DNA from: Stictocephala bisonia
Taxonomy: Eukaryota > Arthropoda > Insecta > Hemiptera > Membracidae
Length of the DNA stretch: 64,000 bases
Reading direction: 5' to 3'
NCBI GenBank assembly: GCA_035578905.1
Contig: JAQJVL010000199.1
Location: 1,116,001 to 1,180,000 of the forward strand
In this document: piece after piece, positions 22,942 to 42,100 of the stretch
Numbering within the stretch: the stretch's first letter is position 1
Layout of the letters: each line of letters starts with the position of its first letter
The notes under the pieces: generated by a model
Seen by the model: only the letters and a program-made list of their open reading frames with translations
The model's database searches: none
What the model was told of the DNA's origin: nothing
Program-made: the position numbers and the translations under genes

Positions 22942-23595
22942 GGTAATTTTGCACTTTGTTCCCACCTTTGAAAATACGATTTCTTTTTAAAAAAGTGGTG
23001 AAATATGCGTTTATATCTCTTAAGGAGCTTGATTTCATCCGCGGAAAACTCGTTTTTTACCGAAAAATCGAAAAACTAGTTTTTTTATCTGATAGTGAAA
23101 AAACAACTTTTTTGATAAATCGTTATTTTTCAACAACTTTTTTTCATTTCTTTTATTTTTTATGCTGAACACAAATATATAACTGGTTTTGTTGTAAAAC
23201 TAATTTGTCAGCCCGAAAAATGTATTTTTTCGGACATAATCTAAATTATTCTAACTGTCTATTTTCTCATAAAAATTCGTAATTTGCGTTAAATTCTAGT
23301 GTTTGGCCTCTGTGACGGCCCACCGGCCATCCCTCCGGCAGGAATATAGGTGAATTCGGTTTTTGTGATTAATAGTTGTTGTATGTAATGACCGCGTAAT
23401 GGCCGCTAATCGCGATTTGCCGCGATAGTAGTTTTTCCGTTATATCTTGAGAAATAGTTGTAATAGACAAAAATAGTTTTCAAATTTGTATTCAGCGCAA
23501 AAAACCAGATCAAAATAAAAAAAATGACTAAAGTACCATTTAAATTAACGGAAATATGACAAAATACTAAAAGTTCGAATTTGTCGGTAACATGT
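22942..23595. mobile_element. Second, truncated copy of the foldback MITE family
   Basis: From GGTAATTTTGCACTTTGTTC onward this region matches the reverse complement of the right part of 18738-19527, including CATCCGCGGAAAACTCG and TTTTTTACCGAAAAATCGAA (23037-23072). Identity looks around 80-85 percent over the first 280 bp and then falls. The expected second terminus was not found, so the right limit is approximate. Confidence 0.7.
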
Positions 23596-23779
23596 TATTT
23601 CTGCGGAATAAAGTTCAATATAATCATTAAATTATAGGATTAATGATTTAAGATTAGCTGAGACAAAATGTTGTACGGTTTTCAAGTAAGACATGACATA
23701 TTACTTGACATGCATCCAACCGAAATGTGACACTGACAAAAATAAGTATTACTGTAATTGTATAAGCCTTGATACATAA

Positions 23780-24960
23780 TTGAAACAATTTAAAAAAATA
23801 TTTAAAACAATTTTGGACAATAAACTAATAATGAATGCTAAAACCCTTAAATTCCATGGGGGATGCAGAATTTAGTACAAAACATTAGGGCCTTTTTTTA
23901 TCCAGAGGGAAAACTATTAAAAAAACATTTCCCAAATTGATGTGACTTGTTAAAAAGGTTTACTTATATGTTTTGAATTTTCTTACAAAATAGCTTATTT
24001 ATAATTAAAAATAAATTAGAGCATACTTTTCTAAATATATGTATTTAGCACAAACCAAGTTCACAGAGAATTGGAAAAATTTGGGAATTTAAGATTTTTT
24101 TCGGTCATATATTAATGACATCATTTAGTGCATGTGGCAGGGAAATCCGAAGTACATGAAGCTTGGATCATTAAAATTACCAAGACTTTTGGGAGTAGCA
24201 TATGAACCTTCGAACTACTGAACATCACATGCACTTTGTTATATTTTTTCTGTATTATTTATCACATTCCTTGTTGTGTTCCGTGTTAACCACGTTTGGG
24301 GTTTTATACCAGATTCCCCCTCATCCGTTAGTCTCTTGTTAAAGCTGATGTTCGAAAGTTCAAAAAGAAAAAACATGTCTCGTCCCTTTTGAGTTGTTGT
24401 CAGGGGAACAGTGAATCTCGGACCTGCGAGGATCATGAGATTTTACCGGGTTTTAGATTATTTTTGAAAAGTTATTTCTTCTGGCATTTTACAGAATGAC
24501 TTTTATTTAGCTCTTCAGATATTTTTACGTGAATAGTTTTTCCCATCGGAAAGAAATTATTTTTATTTGTCAGGGTTGTAATTGGTTTGACAGTCAATGA
24601 TCCCGTATTAAACCATTATAAATACTTTCTTTAGTTGTTAAAGGCGTGTCTATCTTGGCTAATATGTGGAGAATATAAAATTTTTTTATCTGATGTAAAA
24701 GGTTTTTATTTTACCTCGGTGATAGACTTCCTCAATGCTAGTGAACCATTTATTGTCACTTCAGAGTGCTATTTAATGTTTTTTTGAATCAACTCCTAAT
24801 GTTCTTCCTACTGTTTAAGGGGTAGTCAAGTCTCCAGTTCTAGGGTTCAAAAAGTCTTGACAACTTGGTGATGTCGAAATTTCCGGTAATGTAGAAAACA
24901 TAGCAAAACCTTTTAAACGTCTTCTTTGGATAGCAAGACGAAATTTAAAAAATTAAAATT
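23780..24960. repeat. Copy 1 of an indel-rich direct duplication (partner about 26120-27560)
   Basis: Anchors recur in the same order in the partner: TTCTTACAAAATAGCTTAT (23979; partner 26333), a GTGTTCC/GTTAACCACGTTTGGGGTTTT block (24276; 26716), CATGTCTCGTCCC/TTGTTGTCAGGG (24374; 26828), and GTCACTTCAGAGTGCTATTTAATG (24755; 27327). This copy is shorter and carries many small gaps. It lies upstream of the first visible SdhB exon; no gene was seen in it. Confidence 0.65.
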
Positions 24961-25042
24961 TTTAGTTTATATTATTTTTAATTTGTGTTTAGTGTATGTG
25001 TTTATCAACTGTTAAAGAATACAATTGCACCTGTAAAACAAG

Positions 25043-25207
25043 TCACGATTTGTTAGCCGTTGTTATTTTCTTATACTCAGCGGCTGATAACTGAACGCAA
25101 ACTGGGTGGAACCAATGTTTGCAAGTGCTATCGCATTCTATACCTTTGTTGATAACTTTTTTGCAACAGACAATACACAGTACTTTATCATCAATAACTG
25201 ACGCCAT
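25043..25207 (-). pseudogene. PHD-finger-like 54-codon frame, probably LINE ORF1 debris
   Basis: Reverse-strand ATG at 25207, TGA at 25043-25045. The peptide has a PHD-type spacing: C-x2-C (CIVCC), a Cys pair around ECDSTC, KHWFHPVC, and a lysine-rich end; a one-base shift after the stop region would add a final CNC. PHD fingers of this sort occur in ORF1 of CR1-like LINEs, whose remnants are elsewhere in the window, but no other LINE sequence adjoins it. It could also be a lone exon of a host PHD protein. Confidence 0.5.
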
Positions 25208-25378
25208 AGATGTTAAATTTAGCAGGAAAGGAGATCAACCGGTGATTTTAATTTAGCGTTACAACGCATTTATCTACATAACATGTTTAGGTTTTTATTG
25301 TGTTTTTAAATGACACTCTCTCTTCTTCTCTTATTGTAAACTAAAGAAACTTCATCAGCATATTATTTAATTTTTCAG

Positions 25379-32648
<7,270 letters not shown>

Positions 32649-33075
32649 CACTTCAGCGCACTATAGTACAATCTAGGAACAACAATGAGTATCAGTGATA
32701 CATAAAGTTCTTTGAGGAAGAATGTTATGAGATCATTGATGTACAATTTGTGTAATTTATAGGTTACCAAAGCAGAAAAACAAATTAAGATTAGTTATGA
32801 ATCAGAACCTTTTTACAATTTAATCGGTTAGTCATCATAATTATGCCATATTTTGGTTAGTGTGTTACATAATCTATTTAGAAAGAATCTCGTGATATCA
32901 TTGATTAATGTACAAATTTTGTTTACATAAGTAACATAAAGTTAGGTAATAATAATTTGTCAGTACCTTATTACAGTTTTAACTGGTTTAGCTATCACAG
33001 TAATGCCATAATGTTTTATTTGTTTTTAATTTATTTGTAAATAATTATATTTTAAGAGCTCTCGCTAGATTTGTA

Positions 33076-33081
33076 AATAAA
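33076..33081 (+). promoter_or_regulatory. Candidate polyadenylation signal of SdhB copy A
   Basis: First AATAAA on the + strand at a plausible distance after the stop at 32648, in TTGTAAATAAAGAAG. It supports transcript termination before the intergenic region. Confidence 0.45.
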
Positions 33082-33089
33082 GAAGTATA

Positions 33090-36000
33090 TTTTAAACAAA
33101 TTAGTCTCGAATTAAAATAGTTAAGTAAACACTACAATATTTTTCTTTTATAATAATTTACAAATGTATCAATATTATGTATTAGTTTTTGTTGAGGTGG
33201 CTAACAGTATTGTTAATGTATTAATTAAATTATTTTGGTGATTGAAATCAGTGTATGTTATTTAAAAACCCTTACTATTTTTAAGCAAAAGTGTTTAAAA
33301 ATTACCCTAAACCGAATTCCATTTTGTATAGAGGATTTATTTAAAATCTTGTTTTATGTCTTGAAGTTAAATTAAAAGGAATTTATAAGCGTTGTTCCCT
33401 TTCCCAATCCACAATAAACTAGTATTAATGATTGTATTTAAAAGTACATGACAAAGTATAGCTATATTGTCGTATAATGGTTTCTGCTGTCATAGGAATC
33501 AAAATAATATAAACCTAAAAAAGATTTTTTAGAGAAAAACATGATAGTAAATACTATTATAAACACCAAAATTGCTACCTATAAACGATTTATAAGGTTG
33601 CTTATAAACGTTAACGATTTATAGGTAGGTTAACTTTGCCTTTAACAGCATACTTCCGAAAAATGCTGCTTATTTTTTTTTTTATTCCAATGCAAGTTTG
33701 ATATATTATGACACTTTGTTGTTAGAAGTGCTACCAAACGTTGTAGACTGTGGCACAACCGCTTGCGTATTCACTTGAATCATCAGTACTTAGTGTTGTT
33801 GCGGCAAAGCCAAAGGTGAACTTTCTGTATCTATACAACCCCTAAAATTTTTAAGTTTTGTAGCTTTGAACCATGTATGTATAAAAGACTCGTTTCTTGG
33901 ATTTTGCGTAGATGATTCTCCTGATATGTTCACTCTTCTAAAATAGTCAAATAACTATTCCAACGTGGAATCTATAAAAACATCAGGAGATGGGAACTTT
34001 TCTACCGATGGTTCTACTACTCCAGGAATGTACCCAATTTAAACATTAGATATCCAATTTAAAATCCATCGAAGAACAGATGAACAGTTGTATGCATGTG
34101 CAGTTACCGTATTACCTCATTCTAACAGTATACAGTCGCAACACTTCCATTAAAGCGCTGTGAAGCTAGCTAGCACTCCAAGTAGCCAGCCAACACAACT
34201 ACCATTGCATTACAAAAAAGTAAAATAATAACAATTGAAAAAGTGCCACACAGATTATAAATCGTCAGTCATTTGACATTTACTAATCAAAGCTGTGGAT
34301 GTAAACCGTCAGAGATACATACTGCTGCAGGCTGGGCGCTTAAATCGCTAGAACCGTGCTTGTTGCCAATATCTAACGGAGTCACAACTGTATTTTACTA
34401 AACTATGATACTGTTGCAAAATATTACAATAATAGACATCAGCCGATAATAACTAAAGATATTATTTAACACTTTTTCAAGTCAACTGTTTGAGTAGCCT
34501 AATGTTTTCATAAAAGTGCCTACTCTTTACTCCCCAGCTATCACTGGCCGTGTGCCCAGACTGATTGTTCAAAAATATAAAATTACTTCGTCATTCAATC
34601 TGTTTTCTTGTTAATGAGGTAATTATGTATTTTGTGTCACGTCCAAATCATTGGGCTAACCATGAAAAATAATAGTAATTATTCAATCTATTCGCTTAGT
34701 AAATAGGCATATAAATTAATGTTATATAGATGAGCAGCTACAATACTAGTACCACTACAGTCTGACATTACTTCATCACCATGTTGGTAACTCTGAGGAG
34801 TTAAAATTCTTCAGATCCTATTTTATCAGTTCTCTAGAGCTGGCAAAGTACAACATTCCATTTCATTCATGTATATGTTAGCTAAGAATAACATTATTTC
34901 ACTCAAATCATATAAAATTTACAAAAGAATCTTACATGTTACTCTAAAAACTAAGTGATTATTCAATTTGAGTTAAACAATTTTTAATCTTGCAAACAAA
35001 CTCATTTATTAGCCTTTTTTTATCTAAATAAGTTATCCAATCCAATACTGACTTATTAATGATCGATTCCCGCAAATTGGATTTCTCAAGTTTTCCAACA
35101 TGAAAATTGATATATCCTAAAAACTACTTATAAATTTTTATCAAGTCTTCTCACTAGTATTAGGCATTGATTTATAAATTTTTATGCGTAGCCATGAAAT
35201 TGAAAAATATATACAAAACGAAATAATGCATGTAAAAAACAACATGTTGTAGTGATATTATTCTACCTAAATATTTTAAGGACGTTTTTATCTACAATTG
35301 ACATATTGGTAATATAATCGATGGATTAGATTTTTATTTGTATCTAGTTCTCTTGGAATTCTTTAGATAACTTTTTGTATAAAAAATTCCAACAGCATAA
35401 ATATACCAATCTATTGGATTAAAAAATAGATACTGTATAAAAAGTTTGAAAAGCCTAGTTTAAATATTAGATAATTTAGCATTTTATGTACTGTATATCC
35501 TTAAATTTGAAGAAATTACCGATTTACTCTAAGTAATTTGTAAACATTGTGTCACTGATTTTTAAATAGAAACATTAAAAAATATAAGAATGATTTATGA
35601 ACCTGTAGCTCACTAAAATATATCAGTGATAAAATTGTAAATAACAATATAACACATGTAAGTTATAGCCACAGTTGTTTCTTTATATTCCTCTTAAACA
35701 AATGTTTATTCTCTTTGTTCTGTTTTTAACTGTTTACTTGAAGTTCATCTTTCCTGCAGTATTCAAATTTACGAGTACTTTGAAGTGATTGCACATAATA
35801 ATTATGTTTGCTTATAGAGTTCCATCATCCAAAATATCTAAGGTTAGTTATATTAGTAATTAATTATTATCTACATTCTTCTAAGGCTTTGGAAGTAATT
35901 TACAAAACACTTATATTATTGTACTTATATAACCTAATTTAAATTGAAAATATTTAGCAGCAAATTTATATATGAAGTATGACACTTATTTATTGATTAA

Positions 36001-38700
36001 TTTATTCAACAATTTATTACTCATTTCATAATGGTGCAAATACTATGTTTCTACAGTAAAAGAATCAGAGCCCAATATTTCCATTTTTTTAAATTTTATA
36101 TATATATAAATATATTAATCCTTGAGCTGGCAGTTACTTTTTCCCACAAAAGGCAGGTGATTGTTGGCTAATTTGCATATGTTTTATAAAATTCAAAAAA
36201 ATAGTTATTTACTGTAGACTTATTTATATTTGTTATCAATATGTCCATTAATTTATAGGCTATCTTATAGTATGTAAAATATAACATAAAAATGTTTTAT
36301 CTTTTTCACGCTATGTAAAATTTATAAATTATTTTCATTAATCGCAAAATGGGGGAATCCGTGGAAACAATGTTGTGATAGTAAAAAAATGTGTGGTAGC
36401 CAAACTGATCTAAATTTTATCTATTTTCAGAAAATTTATTACATATACATCAAAGGCAAAAATAAATTTACTGTGATACAAAAACTGTATTCAGTATACA
36501 ACAATGAACATTGTTACCATGGAAACAAATTATAACATTTCTTAAAAATTTTGTATAAACACTACAGAATTCATTTATATACCACATTTTGCTAAAAACA
36601 TGTTCTATCAAATAAATATATATTTGTTGAATGTTTATAATGGTGTTTATAGGTAGACTATTTATGAAATTTTAAAGTGAACGTGTCTTGATTTTGGTTT
36701 TGATGAAATGCGTTTGTTGCATTGTGGTAGAAATGTACGTAGTTATACAAAATAAGGTCTTTTTGGATTAAAATTTAAAAAAATGGTTCAGTTAAGAGTA
36801 AAATTAATCATAAAAAACTAACTTCAAGAGAAAATTATGCACTTTCTAGCTTTATATGGAAATGTACTTTGTTCAAACTCACTGTGTCAAATTGTAACGA
36901 TCAATGATGGATGCATTTAACCTTGGAATGGAAAGCCGTCGTAATTTTTATCAGCATAGTTTTGTTTTTGTACATTACAAATTTGTTTTTGTGCAGATTG
37001 TGCCGCTCTTTCTGCTGTCTGTTGTCTTCTAATAGTCAAGGTCAGTCATGCAAAGAAATTCAGTGAAAGTGCACTACTGTACGTGTAAGGATGTATTTTC
37101 GTAAATTTTACTAATCAACCAATGCTTTATTCCATTAGTCAACAAAGTTGAAATAGGACACGTCAATAATTACAATTAGTATTGTACTAAAATTACTTAG
37201 TTCTAAAAATTTCTGCGGCTTTCCATTAAAGAAACTTTTGATACTTACTATATTTATATATTAACAGATTTTCTTTGTACAAATATTAAATATTTTATTG
37301 CTAATATTTTATTTGTAACCTTATTGTATCATAATATTTTTCTTATTCTCGTTTACTTTTAATTTGTTCTAACCATGGCTTAAAAATCGAGTACATGGCT
37401 TAAATTTCCTAGATAAATACTAGCTCGGAAATCGATAAGCAAATAAGACTAAGTCAACTGAAAACATCTTTGCAATTACTGTACCGTACTATATTAAACT
37501 TTTTCTAATCAAATTTGCACATTTTCATTATTTGCTACAAGCTTAATTATGAGTTTTGGTAACTTAGAAATAATATTTGTTACTATTGTGAAAAAATATC
37601 TTTTTAATATTGTAATGTATATTAATAAATATTCTTTCAAGCAGCAAAATTATGTAGATTATAATAAAACATTTACTCTTGTGTACAATAAAACACATAC
37701 ATTCAGAATACAATTTTTTTTAATTAAAAAATACATAAACATATTTTTTTCATTCTAACAAAAAATCATAAAATCTACTCAGGCTTTCTAACAATGTAAC
37801 TTTTATAATAGTGTAAATAAATATATCAGTAACCAGATATTTTGGAGTTAAGTTTGGTAACAACTAATTACTCACAATGAAAACAAAATAAATTAAAACA
37901 AATACCATAATGTTAAACATTAAATAACCTAAAATGTAAGAAACAAACAAAACCTTGAACAGGATTGTTTGAATACAAATAAAATTAAATTTTTTAGTTT
38001 TGAATACAGCTAGACGATATAGAGAAAATTTAAATCAATGCTAAGTTTAAATGATTGTGGCTTATTTAAAGAAAGGTTTAAGGAAATGCAGAATGGTTAT
38101 TGGACATGACTTATAAGAAAGTGTAAGGAAATAAATTCCTATATTTTCTGAGAATATTGTTGTTTTCAATTTGAAAAATAAATAACACAGTTTACAGCTA
38201 TAATTATTAAAAAGAAAGCTTCTTAATAAGTAAAATTTCCTAGATAAATACTTGAAGGTTCAGAAGTTAAAAAAAATGTAGATGTAGGATAGCTAAATAT
38301 TATACAGGGTGTCACAAAAAAGCTTAGCATACATTATAAAGATTAAGAATCAGATTATAAAAATTAATGAATGTGATTGGTTACATTTTTTCATATTGGC
38401 TTTGTTTAGCTGTAATTTACTCTTTTTTTTAGAAATATTATTTTTTTGTTAACGGTTTTAATTTACATTTTTAGATTTTATTAGGTATTCAACACAAGCT
38501 CCGAGTAGTATTCAAGTTCCGCAACAGTGTTTACTTGTAAAATTAACTGTGATGAACTGTACAAGTTTGTTTTATAGTAATTTTACTGTTTACATTATTA
38601 TTCATTTTGTTATTGTTATTATTAATTGTTATTTGAATACTAGATAATGATGTAATTTGATCATTGCAAGCTTGATTTGTTAGTATTATTAATCAAACCA
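33090..38700. other. Intergenic region between the two SdhB copies; no gene seen
   Basis: AT-rich throughout. It has a small inverted repeat CTACCTATAAA...TTTATAGGTAG near 33575-33628, and the string ATACAGGGTGTCACAAAA at about 38302-38319, whose complement-like ACCCTGTAT recurs near 46206. The 69-codon frame at 37549-37758 is low complexity. No mobile element with defined ends was found. Confidence 0.4.
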
Positions 38701-38896
38701 ACCAATAATAATGAGTTAATGAGCCAGCCCATGGTCTACCCTCTTGCCTAGTTACCACGACAATTTTTAGGTGGAATGACACAGTAGAGCAAGAGTTGTT
38801 CTCTGCCTCACTTCCACCACTCATGCAACCTCTCGCACTGGTCCTTTCAGTAGGTCGCAGCGGCCTATCAGTAGTAAAATTTACAGAAAGTTTATT
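38700..38896 (+). promoter_or_regulatory. GC-richer leader just upstream of SdhB copy B
   Basis: A sharp rise in GC against the surroundings (CATGGTCTACCCTCTTGCC, CACTTCCACCACTCATGCAA, TCGCAGCGGCC), ending directly before the ATG at 38897. This is what a promoter or 5' untranslated region of copy B would look like. No TATA box was identified; the call is inferred from position and composition. Confidence 0.35.
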
Positions 38897-39105
38897 ATGA
38901 ATATAAGTCAAGTATCCATGTTTGGTAACAAAAAAGTAAGGTTATTTCAGATTTTTCAGCTTTTAAAAGTGAATTCAAGTACCAAAGCATCATCTGCAAT
39001 CAAAGACTCATCAAACCATACCAAGACATTCAGAATCTACCGATGGAATCCTGAGGAACCAAAAATCAAACCTAAACTGCAAGCATTTCCTTTGAAGTTA
39101 AATGA
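38897..39105 (+). CDS. SdhB: SdhB copy B, first visible exon
   Basis: Donor GTAAGT after AATGA. It encodes [20 protein letters not shown]. The left edge is uncertain: with ATG at 38897 the frame runs on through two acceptor-like AGs (38949-38950, 38958-38959). A start at 38960 would give the same phase 0 boundary as copy A and imply an unseen upstream exon. Confidence 0.65.
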
Positions 39106-42100
39106 GTAAGTTGGGGTCTGTAGAGTATATAATTGTCTTCTACATAGTCTATCCTGTGTAAATACAGTTCATTTTAGTAAACGTTATAGTATTCATTATA
39201 GAAAACTGGGTTTTTTTGTTTTCATCCCACTTGTATCATGTAAAACAAAACTGAATGTTGCTGTGACAATGTTAGAGTTAGAGGCAATAGTACGACTTCA
39301 GGAAACTAAATCTGTGATCGTGATTAGTTAGTTTAGGTGACTACAATACAGGATTGTTGGAGATATATAAACTCAATTTAACACTTATGTACACAAACTG
39401 AAACAGAAAGTTCTTTCATTAAGTTATATGTGTGCATAAACTTTTGATTTTAAATGTAACAAAACACATGTTCGGTTTTAAATAAATGTTTTTCAATCCG
39501 GCCTAAGATCCAGTCTAGTTGAGGGGGGATAGTAGAGAGTTCAATGTAGCATGAATATTTCATTAAATACACAATTAAAATAATGTAAATATCTTTGATA
39601 CAGTTGGTTGTGTAACTTTTTTAACTTTAGGTATGTAGTTAGATTCATGTGCATGGTTTGCACATTTGAATTTGACTAATGTACATTTAACATCAAGTTC
39701 ATGTTTAAACACGTAAAATGTTGACCGTGCATTGACCAAAGATCTTAGGTTAAATCACATGAAACATAATTGTTTGCCAAATCTAGAAAAATTACAATAG
39801 TACAGTAAAACGTCATTAACTCAACACTTTGTGGACACACTTTAAGTTTTGGGGCCGTCAAGCTATTCAGATCATTGAAATCCTTAATGGGTTTAAGTAA
39901 ATGACCACACGACGATAGATTGAGTTACATCATAAATGTATTACTTACATGTGTATAGTTATTGTATCTGCAATGTTGAATATCCAACAGTTTTCAGTTC
40001 ATCTAAATGTGCTTGACAATTTTACTTAATTAAAGATAGTTCTTTTTCATTCAGCACCTGGCTGCTTCGTCACAGAGTTGCCGGAAGAATAAAATATCCA
40101 TTTCAGACTGTCCCTGTTGTTGCTAATAATGCAATATTCCATCAATGGATTTGATATTTATATATTTAATTGTAAGACAAATCGGTGTGTCAAAATTCTA
40201 AGCGCTACACTCCACCTACGGCCTTCAGAAATGGTTCAATTAAAAGCTCTGATATTGTTGATGGCGGAAAAAATAAAAATTTTTGCAATTTGCTTTTAGG
40301 GCTCCGCCCCATTGGCCTTGTAAGTTCCCATGTTAATCTTATGTGAAGAAGGCTTCTAACTTTTATTTGATTTATTAGTCCAGCTGTCAATAAGACAAGT
40401 TAAATATTTCAGCTGTTAATGTTGTATACCCTAATTAACGAGGCACAAGGCTAAACCTTCAAGAAGCTGGTGTTTACACATGAGCAACTTTATGTCGCAT
40501 TTAGTAGAGTAAAATCCCCAGACAGAATTAAATTAATTGTTTTTGTAAATACAGTCTAGCAAAACGGACAATTCTTACACAAAAAAATATAATGTACATA
40601 GAAATTTAACAGAACAATAATACCTCATTAATCTGTATATATGATGATGAGTTTTACAAAACTATTAATAATTAAATATTATACAGTAAATACTTAACAG
40701 CAACATTTTAATTTTATTTATTTAGGGGCTTTTGCCCCTACAAGCTACTAGTATAATCTAAAGTCACTTCCTTCTGCGATTATTATCCTCATTTTGATGC
40801 GTACAAGTATACTTAAGCTTCAGTATTCAATCATTATTTAGTGGTCCTTGATGTTTAATTCTGTCGCTAAGCATGCTGATAGGTTGTTGGTTGCCAAGGC
40901 AAAGTTTACTCTAAGTGGAACTGGTATTTTTCCGTTGGGACTGACAATATGCTCTCTCCATTTCTAGCAGTCGTACCCTATACACATCATACCAGATTCA
41001 ACAAAGCTGGCTTGACCAGGTAGCCGGGCTTGTGGTGCTGGCAGATTCTTTTCATAAATCAATTTAATTTAATAAAGTATCTTTTTAAAAGTAAATTCAG
41101 TGTGAACCTTCAGTAGTTTGTTATATAGTAAGAATAACTATATTTAATCTTTCAAAAGTTACTGCACGAGTGTACTTCAAAAAATACTTCAAGTGGAAAT
41201 AAACACCATTCTAAAGCCAGCCAGACTTGCACCTTTTAAAGCACTTACTGTGCTTTACTTTTCAAGAGTTAGAGAGGTTTTACTCTAAACTCTAGTACTT
41301 TTTAGTAAACAAACCATAACCAAATTAAATCAAAACATCTTTATTTTTGACAGAAGTTAACAACTGTATAATAGCGTCAGTAACAGCTACTGAAGTAAAA
41401 ACAAAATTATAAAATTACTTATTGGGAATGTAAATAACAAGAGATAATGTTTCAGCTTCAGTAGTATTGTTGACTGAAGTTAACAACTGTATAATAGCGT
41501 CAGTAACGGGCTACTGAAGTAAAAACAAAATTATAAAATTACTCATTGGGATTGTAAATGACAAGAGATAATGTTTCAGCTTCAGTAGTATTGTTGACTG
41601 AAGTTAACAACTGTATAATAGCGTCAGTAACAGCTACTGAAGTAAAAACAAAATTATAAAATTACTCATTGGGATTGTAAATGACAAGAGATAATGTTTC
41701 AGCTTCAGTAGTATTGTTGACTGAAGTTAACAACTGTATAATAGCGTCAGTAACGGGCTACTGAAGTAAAAACAAAATTATAAAATTACTCATTGGGAAT
41801 GTAAATGACAAGAGATAATGTTTCAGCTTCATTAGTATTGTTGACTGAAGTTAACAACTGTATAATAGCGTCAGTAACAAACAGCTACTGAAGTAAAAAC
41901 AAAATTATAAAATTACTTATTGGGAATGTAAATGACAAGAGATAATGTTTCAGCTTCAGTAGTATTGTTGACTGCTTGACTAGAATTCAAAATAGTGGAA
42001 AACTAAAAAATTGCAGTTCTAATTTAGTAAAATTCAAAATAAATTGTATAATATAGGGTTGAACCATGTCGAAATATTGTGCAGGATTTCATCACTGAAT

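Noticed and set aside
38693..38911. 72-codon reverse frame upstream of SdhB copy B
   Set aside because: No family resemblance; better explained as the complement of the copy B leader region.
41353..41971. CRISPR-like regular array
   Set aside because: Repeats are contiguous 123/124-bp units with no unique spacers; it is a minisatellite in an insect-type intron.
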